A DNA stretch of 64,000 nucleotides, taken from contig JADJUE010000001.1 in assembly GCA_016710785.1 (NCBI GenBank), positions 434,001 through 498,000 on the forward strand, given 5' to 3'. Below the pieces are notes generated by a model. That model was not told the origin of the DNA and did no database searches. It was given only the letters and a program-made list of their open reading frames with translations. Origin of the DNA: Candidatus Epilinea brevis. Lineage in GTDB: Bacteria > Chloroflexota > Anaerolineae > Epilineales > Epilineaceae. Positions 58,919 through 64,000 of this stretch are shown here, in pieces; position 1 is the first letter of the stretch; every line of letters starts with the position of its first letter. The translations under genes were made by a program, and so were the position numbers.

Positions 58919-59323
58919 TCAGGCGGCGGCCAGCTCCAGGGGATCTTCCGGATGCGCGGCGTCCCAGAGGGCCTTGTAGTCCTCGGGCGTGTACTTGGCG
59001 GCCTCCAGCTTCTGGATCTCGCCGACATAGTCGCGGCGGTTGACGCGCTCCAGAAGGTTGCCGGCGGCCTTGAACTTCATCCGCCGGCGGCCGTTCTGGG
59101 CCACGCTGAGGCGGAAGATACCCAGACCGTTGAGGCGCACGGGCCGACCGGCCATGCAGAAGAACTCCAGGGCCTCTTCCAGCTCGATGAGGCAGGCGGT
59201 GGTCTGCGATCGCTGCAGACCGGTGCGACCGGCGATGAAGACGGCCATCTCGGGCACCTCGACCAGGCGGCCGCTGACCAGCTGCGGCCCGAATTCGCGT
59301 ACGGCTTGAAGCATTTGTGCCAT
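58919..59323 (-). CDS. HU/IHF-like DNA-binding protein
   Basis: The protein has 134 residues from ATG 59323 (AAAGGA upstream). The order of helices and arms (MAQMLQAVREFGPQLVSG, TTACLIELEEALEFFCMAGRPVRLNGLGIFRLSV) is that of HU-like domains, found in Chloroflexota and Bacteroidota as larger variants. The C-terminal 40 residues (YVGEIQKLEAAKYTPEDYKAL) are an extra tail. It probably bends or coats DNA. An upstream in-frame extension to 59494 lacks coding character. Confidence 0.75.
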   Translation of the reverse strand: MAQMLQAVREFGPQLVSGRLVEVPEMAVFIAGRTGLQRSQTTACLIELEEALEFFCMAGRPVRLNGLGIFRLSVAQNGRRRMKFKAAGNLLERVNRRDYVGEIQKLEAAKYTPEDYKALWDAAHPEDPLELAAA

Positions 59324-59539
59324 TGTCTTTTTTCCTTTCAAGGATTGATGCGACGCGGAGGTTGACGTGGGGACCTTTGCTATCGCGGTGGGCTCGCTCG
59401 ATGCGCTGTCGAGCGGGCTTCGGCGGCGGCGTGGGGTCCGGCGGATGGGGATGGGTGCGGCTCGTGGTTGGCGATCGATCTGCAGTTCGGCCACTTGTAC
59501 GTTAAGGAGTCCAATTCGCGCCTGAAAGCGGACATCGAG

Positions 59540-59548
59540 TTATCCACA
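59540..59548 (+). other. Single perfect DnaA-box sequence TTATCCACA
   Basis: TTATCCACA occurs once in the 360-base gap between the HU-like and Trypco1 genes. One box alone is not an origin; it may be chance or a DnaA regulatory site. Confidence 0.4.
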
Positions 59549-59566
59549 GGGCGTGATGCGAGGTCC

Positions 59567-59596
59567 TTGACCGGCGCCTTGTCCGGCAGTTACACT
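59567..59596 (+). promoter_or_regulatory. Promoter of the Trypco1 / CHAT-NACHT operon
   Basis: TTGACC (59567-59572) and TACACT (59591-59596), 18 bases apart, lie 88 bases before the Trypco1 start. No other promoter-like pair is seen in the gap. Confidence 0.55.
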
Positions 59597-59684
59597 GCCC
59601 CGTGCGGCGCCGGATGGACGGTGCTCTCGGGCCGTGCCGGGCCGCGGCGATGGCGGCAAGCTTGTCGATGAGGAGTGCGTGGTC

Positions 59685-60035
59685 ATGAGCGATGGCGTTC
59701 AGCAAGGCGTGGAAGCGGGCCGGATCCTGGTGGAGGTCACGTCGGCGGGTCTGGACGATGACTACGACGGGGAGGTGATGCGCGGCTTCGGCAGTCGGGT
59801 GAAGGACTTCTCCACCGCGGAGATCGCCGGAGCCCTGGCGGTGGTGCGAGTGCTGGCGGGCCAAACGCGGGCGATGGTGGCGGACATGCAGGCAGCGCCC
59901 GGGCATGACGACCTGTCCGGGGTTGAGGTGGAGTTCGGACTGAAGTTCAACAGCGAGCTTCAGGCCTATGTGGCCAAGGCCAGCGGGGAGGCCAGCATGA
60001 CGATCAAGCTGAGCTGGGCACCAGAGAAGCGGTAG
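59685..60035 (+). CDS. Trypco1-like (CU044_2847 family) small conflict-system protein
   Basis: The protein has 116 residues from ATG 59685 (GAGGAG upstream). It matches the trypsin-co-occurring domain 1 pattern: RILVEVTSAGLDDDYDG near the start, a helix, and the conserved end GVEVEFGLKFNSELQAY followed by ASGEASMTIKLSW. Such small domains are found beside proteases and NTPases in predicted bacterial conflict systems and probably act as adaptors. The next gene starts seven bases after its stop, so they form one operon with the CHAT-NACHT protein. Confidence 0.75.
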   Translation: MSDGVQQGVEAGRILVEVTSAGLDDDYDGEVMRGFGSRVKDFSTAEIAGALAVVRVLAGQTRAMVADMQAAPGHDDLSGVEVEFGLKFNSELQAYVAKASGEASMTIKLSWAPEKR

Positions 60036-60042
60036 CGCTGCC

Positions 60043-63000
60043 ATGGCCGAAGCCAGCGCAACGATCCTGATCGCCGAGGCCAAGCCCCAGGAGCCGGTTC
60101 TGGATCGGCTGCGAACGACTCCTGAGATCAAAGAGCTCCTTCAGCGGCTGCCGCCGAAAGGCTTCAGCGTGAAGGTTGGCCTGGCCCTGGCGCCCGGGGA
60201 AATTCAGGGACTGCTACGCGAGCACAAGCCAGACATCCTGCATTTCGCGGGCCATGGCGGGCCCGATGGAAGCCTGGTCGCAGAGACGGCGACGGGGTCG
60301 CCCGCGACGATTCCCATGGAGGCGCTGGCCGAGGAGCTGCGGCTGTATAACCGAGACCACCAGGACCGACTGCGGCTGGTGGTGCTCAATGCCTGCTACA
60401 GCGCGAAACAGGCGACGGAGCTGACGCGCTTTGTGAGCTGCGTGATCGGGGCCACGGCCGCGATTGCCGACCGCAGCGCCAAGGCCTTCGCCCTGGAGTT
60501 CTTCTCGGCGCTTGGCGACGAAGGGAACGTGGATGCCGCCTTCCAGCATGGATGCGCGCAGGTGGACGAACTCAAGCTGCCGCCCGTGCGCAAAAGGCTC
60601 GTGTTGGCATCGCGGGCGGGCGTCGATCCAGCGGACATCCGCTTTCGCGCTAGCATCAGCCCCTTGCACCTGGATTACCTGCGAGCGTGGTTCGGTGAGA
60701 CTTGGGCCACGGTGTCCTTGGCGGACCTGAGCGAGCATGACGAGCGTGTGCGCTTGGTGGACATCTACGTGCCGCTGCCGGTGGACTTCAGGATCAGCGT
60801 GCAATGGGCCGACGACGGCACCATTGCTGACTGGTGGGAAGCAATCGAGCATCGGGCTGGGAAGACGGCACCCGCGCCAGAGGTTCAGGATGACGCAGCG
60901 TTGGAATTGCGCAAGGAACGCGGCTGGCCCAGCCTTCGGGTCTTGGCGGAAGGGATGCGGCCCGTCCTCCAGCACTTCCAAGCGAAAGCGCAGCTGCGCG
61001 GCACTGCTCCGACTGCAACCAAGGGTGCGCCGAGCGGTCAGGAAGACGCCGAATCTACGATCACCATGGAGGCCCACGACGCCGCCAGCGTGCAGCCACG
61101 GTTCGTGCTAATCGGCGACCCCGGCAGCGGCAAGACAAGCTTCCTGCGGCATTTGGCCCTATGCCACGCGGGGGAACTTCGTCGTCGCGCCGGCGACGAT
61201 GACGTACCCGAGTTCGCCAGTGTGGCAGCGCTGCGCGACTGGCTGCTCGGACCCCTCACGCCGCTGTACGTGGAACTGCACGACCTCGTCAGCAAGGCAC
61301 TTCCCGATCCAACGACGAAGGCTTCGGTCAACATCTTCTTGGACTACGTCGCCAGCCATCTGCACGGTGGACGCCACAAGGCCTTCCTCCCCGAACTGGA
61401 CACCCTGCTCAGGAGCGGCCAGGTCTTGATCGTGCTTGATGGCTTGGACGAGGTCCCAGATGGAGCGTCTGCGGATCGCCGGAAGCAGATGCAGGACATG
61501 GTGGCTGCACTGCACCGGGAATTCGGTCGATCGCGGATCATCGTCACCAGCCGGCCATATGCCTACCGCGAAGGGGAATGGTCGCTGGCCGGCTTTGGTC
61601 GTGCGGAACTGCGGCACCTCTCTACCAATCGCCTCTCCGAACTGGCCACGGCGCTGTTCGGATGCGTTCGGCGAGGGCATTCGTTGGAAGATGCCCCGGC
61701 GGAGGCAGGTCGCTTCATCGAGGCCATCAAGCAGGGCGACATCCCCCATGACATGCGTGGCACGCCGCTGTTCTTCACCTTGCTCGCCGCGCTTTGGCTC
61801 CACGCCCCGGACGGCACTGCCCCGACCCTGCCGGCCACCAAGGGTGAGCTGTACCGGCAGTCGGTGGATCTCCTGCTGACCAAGTGGACTCGAAACCGGC
61901 CGCAGGCCGCATCGGTCGCCAAGCGGCTTGGCTGCGATTCGGAACAACTGCGAACCCTGCTGGAGATTGTAGCCCGTACTGTCCATGCCGATGCGACAGC
62001 CACGGGCGAAGCCGTAGTCTTCCCGCGGAAGGTCTTGCTCGACGCTCTGTTCCAAGTCAACGGAGACGCGCCACCACGGGGCGTCTTGGACTACCTGGAG
62101 CGTCAGGCTGGGATTCTGATCTCCCCAAAGAAGGACCACTTCCGATTCGTCCATTGGTCCTTCCAGGAGTACCTGGCGGCTTGCGGCTTGTTGCCACGGA
62201 CCGGGAGCCATCCAACACCGCCGGGAGAGGCCGAAGATGAGCATCGCGTGTTCCCCTCCCAGTTGGTCCAGAAGGTCATGGACGCGGCGGAACTGTGGTC
62301 CAACGTCGCGCACCTGGCTGCTGACGAGTTGATTCGACGAGAACATTCCGACGAACTGGTCGGTCTGATCACTGCTCTCATCGACCCGGTCGTTACCTCA
62401 GGGTCACACGCTCGTTCCGCCATGCTGGCGCTAACGATCTGCGACAAGGCCGGACTGATTCGCAAGCCCGTAGACAGGTTCGATCGGCAGATCGGCTTCC
62501 TGAACCACCTTCAGGAAGCGGCACTCTGTGCCGTCACTGATCTATCCCTCATCCCCGCCGAGCGCGCCGAAGCCGGCCGCCACCTCGCTACACTCGGCGA
62601 TCTGCGCCCGGGCGTGGGGCTGGGGACGGCAGGACTGCCGGCGTTCGACTGGTGCACAGTGCTACCGGGAACTGTGATTGTCGAGGATGGGATCGGGGAG
62701 TCCACGGTAGACCAGGGCTTCCGCATCTCGCGCTACCAGGTGACCTATGCCCAGTACAAGGCTTTTGTTGATGCGGAGGACGGGTATGACAACCCGCATT
62801 GGCGCCGGTTGACACCAGCCTTGCATGAGCTTCAGGCTGAATCGGGCAAGCAGGAGTGGCCGAGCACCAACCACCCGGCGGAGAACGTGAGCTGGTACGA
62901 CGCCATGGCCTTCTGCCGCTGGGTCACCCACCGACTGCAAGAGGCTGACGATCCGGACCTTGCCGGTGGCCTTGAGATCCGCCTGCCCACGGAGGCGGAG

Positions 63001-63378
63001 TGGCAGTTGGCGGCGGGTGGGCCGGAGACGAAGACGTATCCGTGGGGACCGGACTACGAGGTCGGCCGCGCCAACGTCGACGAGAGCCGTCTGGACAGTG
63101 GAACCTACTTGAGGCGAACAACTGCTGTCGGAATCTACCCTAACGGTAAGGCAGACTGCGGGGCATGGGATATGGCCGGCAACATCTGGGAGTGGACGTT
63201 GAGCGATAGAGAAGGCGAACATAACGTGTTGACCGACGCCCGGCCGCGGGTGTTGCGGGGCGGGTCGTGGTACTTCTTTCCCGACTATGCGCGCGCTTCG
63301 TACCGCTTCAGCGCTCACCCGGGCAACCGTGACAGGAACTTTGGGTTTCGGGTGGTATTGGCTGCCCCTGTTCCTTGA
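60043..63378 (+). CDS. CHAT protease - NACHT ATPase - FGE/C-type-lectin protein; diversity-generating retroelement target
   Basis: The protein has 1111 residues. Residues 1-190 form a CHAT caspase-like protease with both catalytic residues, His71 (HFAGHGG) and Cys118 (VVLNACYSA). Residues about 200-320 form a helical linker typical of STAND NTPases. Residues 350-500 form a NACHT ATPase with Walker A GDPGSGKT (358-365) and Walker B LIVLDGLDEV (462-471), followed by helical repeats. From about residue 870 to the end is a formylglycine-generating-enzyme/sulfatase-modifying fold (FRISRYQVTYAQYKAF, NVSWYDAMAFCRWVTH, AWDMAGNIWEWTL, GGSW). Residues 1077-1100 lie in the variable repeat: Tyr1077, Phe1078, Phe1079, Tyr1082, Phe1089, Ser1090, Ala1091, Gly1094, Asp1097 and Phe1100 all differ from the template. 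The likely role is a sensor-activated protease in defence or self-recognition. Codon use is more AT-rich than in its neighbours. Confidence 0.92.
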   Translation: MAEASATILIAEAKPQEPVLDRLRTTPEIKELLQRLPPKGFSVKVGLALAPGEIQGLLREHKPDILHFAGHGGPDGSLVAETATGSPATIPMEALAEELRLYNRDHQDRLRLVVLNACYSAKQATELTRFVSCVIGATAAIADRSAKAFALEFFSALGDEGNVDAAFQHGCAQVDELKLPPVRKRLVLASRAGVDPADIRFRASISPLHLDYLRAWFGETWATVSLADLSEHDERVRLVDIYVPLPVDFRISVQWADDGTIADWWEAIEHRAGKTAPAPEVQDDAALELRKERGWPSLRVLAEGMRPVLQHFQAKAQLRGTAPTATKGAPSGQEDAESTITMEAHDAASVQPRFVLIGDPGSGKTSFLRHLALCHAGELRRRAGDDDVPEFASVAALRDWLLGPLTPLYVELHDLVSKALPDPTTKASVNIFLDYVASHLHGGRHKAFLPELDTLLRSGQVLIVLDGLDEVPDGASADRRKQMQDMVAALHREFGRSRIIVTSRPYAYREGEWSLAGFGRAELRHLSTNRLSELATALFGCVRRGHSLEDAPAEAGRFIEAIKQGDIPHDMRGTPLFFTLLAALWLHAPDGTAPTLPATKGELYRQSVDLLLTKWTRNRPQAASVAKRLGCDSEQLRTLLEIVARTVHADATATGEAVVFPRKVLLDALFQVNGDAPPRGVLDYLERQAGILISPKKDHFRFVHWSFQEYLAACGLLPRTGSHPTPPGEAEDEHRVFPSQLVQKVMDAAELWSNVAHLAADELIRREHSDELVGLITALIDPVVTSGSHARSAMLALTICDKAGLIRKPVDRFDRQIGFLNHLQEAALCAVTDLSLIPAERAEAGRHLATLGDLRPGVGLGTAGLPAFDWCTVLPGTVIVEDGIGESTVDQGFRISRYQVTYAQYKAFVDAEDGYDNPHWRRLTPALHELQAESGKQEWPSTNHPAENVSWYDAMAFCRWVTHRLQEADDPDLAGGLEIRLPTEAEWQLAAGGPETKTYPWGPDYEVGRANVDESRLDSGTYLRRTTAVGIYPNGKADCGAWDMAGNIWEWTLSDREGEHNVLTDARPRVLRGGSWYFFPDYARASYRFSAHPGNRDRNFGFRVVLAAPVP
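63241..63375 (+). repeat. Variable repeat (VR) of a diversity-generating retroelement
   Basis: These bases, the last of the CHAT-NACHT-FGE gene, align without gaps to 63657-63791 (offset 416). In the 127-base core (63241-63367) there are 15 differences, all at positions where the downstream copy has A, out of 28 adenines; none of about 99 other positions differ. The first 30 and last 27 core bases match exactly apart from none changed at non-A sites. Beyond the core there is one more A difference and one C/T difference. Confidence 0.96.
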
Positions 63379-63403
63379 CTCTGAGCCTCTGGGACTCAGG
63401 TCA
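63376..63403 (+). other. Hairpin directly after the variable repeat
   Basis: TGACTCTGAG (63376-63385) pairs with CTCAGGTCA (63395-63403), leaving one bulged T and a nine-base loop. Hairpins or cruciforms just downstream of the variable repeat are known to promote retrohoming in other elements. The stop codon is part of the stem. Confidence 0.6.
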
Positions 63404-63601
63404 CTGGGGCTCTGAGTGCTCTGCCTCTGGTGCGCGCGAAGTGCGCGGTGTGGCTGTGGTCGGTGTGGTCTAGGTGTTGAACGTTGAGAGCGCCTTTGTC
63501 ATCGACTTCGCGGAGGTTGCGGTCGTGGTCGTGCCCCTCCACCGGCGCGAAGCGCCGCGCCATTAAAGCGGTGAAGCAAAGCTCGCCGCCGCCGCCGCTC
63601 G

Positions 63602-63610
63602 TGATATCAT
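63602..63610 (+). promoter_or_regulatory. Extended -10 promoter before the template repeat, TGATATCAT
   Basis: TG-A-TATCAT is identical to the argD promoter element and lies 46 bases upstream of the template repeat. It would produce a template RNA independent of the target gene's transcript. Confidence 0.6.
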
Positions 63611-63656
63611 TCTCCCCGCTTGGCGCCTCCCGGCGCCAGGCCAGGCGCCCTGGGAC

Positions 63657-63783
63657 CGGCCGCGGGTGTTGCGGGGCGGGTCGTGGAACAACAATCCCGA
63701 CAATGCGCGCGCTTCGTACCGCAACAACAATCACCCGAACAACCGTAACAGGAACATTGGGTTTCGGGTGGTATTGGCTGCCC
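63657..63783 (+). repeat. Template repeat (TR) of the diversity-generating retroelement
   Basis: The sequence is a near copy of the VR but carries AAC/AAT codons at every variable site. Read in frame it would give GGSWNNNPDNARASYRNNNH, the Asn-rich pattern typical of templates, because AAC codons allow many residues after adenine mutagenesis without creating stops. It has no start codon of its own and is not a gene. Confidence 0.95.
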
Positions 63784-64000
63784 ATGCTCCTCTGCCCCTT
63801 CTCTGGTCGGGCGCCTTCTGGCCCGACGACCTGCCCGAACGGCTTGCCGGCCGGGGGGTTCCAGGAATGCCCGGCGATCATGGTCGCGCGGGCCGAGGTG
63901 AAGGAGAGGAACAGCGCAGGTGCGTCTGGACCGAACGGCGCTTGTTGGCCGTCGGGCATACACAGAAACAGCGGCGCGCCCTGGATTCGCTCCCGGCGCG
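63784..64000. other. Region after the template repeat, no gene identified
   Basis: A perfect seven-base hairpin (GTCGGGC...GCCCGAC) lies at 63806-63827. The frames on both strands were read and none shows reverse-transcriptase or Avd features. The RT would be expected to begin beyond the window end. The stretch before the TR, 63404-63601, is also without a gene. Confidence 0.5.

Noticed and set aside
59540..59548. Replication origin
   Set aside because: Only one DnaA box and no AT-rich unwinding element or dnaA/dnaN/gyr genes nearby.
63657..63783. Interpreting the downstream copy as a decayed FGE gene fragment
   Set aside because: Decay would give changes at all base types; here differences are confined to adenines and the coding repeat is the altered copy, which fits a retroelement template.
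63784..64000. A reverse transcriptase or Avd gene in the last 217 bases
   Set aside because: Frames on both strands were read and none shows RT or four-helix accessory features; it must lie beyond the window if present.

Overview
This is a gene-dense, high-GC bacterial window with frequent GTG and TTG starts and many 4-base stop/start overlaps. The best guess is an Anaerolineae-like member of the Chloroflexota. The clues are secreted proteins ending near an LPLL/LFLP-type motif, a cold-shock protein with an N-terminal zinc ribbon, BNR-repeat secreted proteins, the MoaD-linked BNR protein and a tuberculosis-type ArgA. This assignment is inference; no rRNA or tRNA gene was recognised.

Layout. 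0-10 kb: four genes broken by frameshifts (an acetyl-CoA synthetase, a BNR-repeat protein, a small secreted protein and a desaturase/methyltransferase fusion), an intact BNR-MoaD pair behind an SOS-type promoter, and an array of four 23-bp palindromic repeats. 10-18 kb: sulfatase, PLP decarboxylase, FAD oxidoreductase, a cold-shock protein with a very long Gly/Arg-rich segment, and an S1-domain protein. 18-29 kb: CAAX-type protease, glycolipid glycosyltransferase, HTTM membrane protein, an imelysin/di-haem/imelysin triad, and two lipoproteins with odd repetitive N-termini. 28-33 kb: exopolysaccharide-type glycosyltransferases, FmdB-type zinc ribbon and a sugar oxidoreductase. 33-43 kb: MA-family peptidase, VWA protein, phosphoesterase, a vapBC pair, Era, a universal stress protein, and a LexA/UmuD-fold protein with two LexA-type boxes in its promoter. 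43-54 kb: a Clp ATPase with a degenerate first ATPase domain, followed by the arginine cluster argC-argB-(inverted-repeat element)-argD-argA-argH-argG-argJ. 54-59 kb: YIP1-like membrane protein, LysM-Gmad2 protein, TetR/alcohol dehydrogenase pair, cupin, CorA/ZntB transporter and an HU-like protein.

The outstanding feature is at 59.6-63.8 kb: a Trypco1-type small protein followed by a 1111-residue CHAT protease - NACHT ATPase - formylglycine-generating-enzyme-fold (C-type lectin) protein. Its last 135 bp match a second copy 416 bp downstream. Within the 127-bp core, all 15 differences fall on adenines of the downstream copy and none on other bases. This is the signature of a diversity-generating retroelement: the 3' end of the gene is the variable repeat and the downstream copy is the template repeat. 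The reverse transcriptase is not in the window and presumably lies just beyond base 64000. The arrangement implies an immune-like NTPase whose sensor face is diversified by targeted mutagenesis and whose effector is a caspase-like protease.
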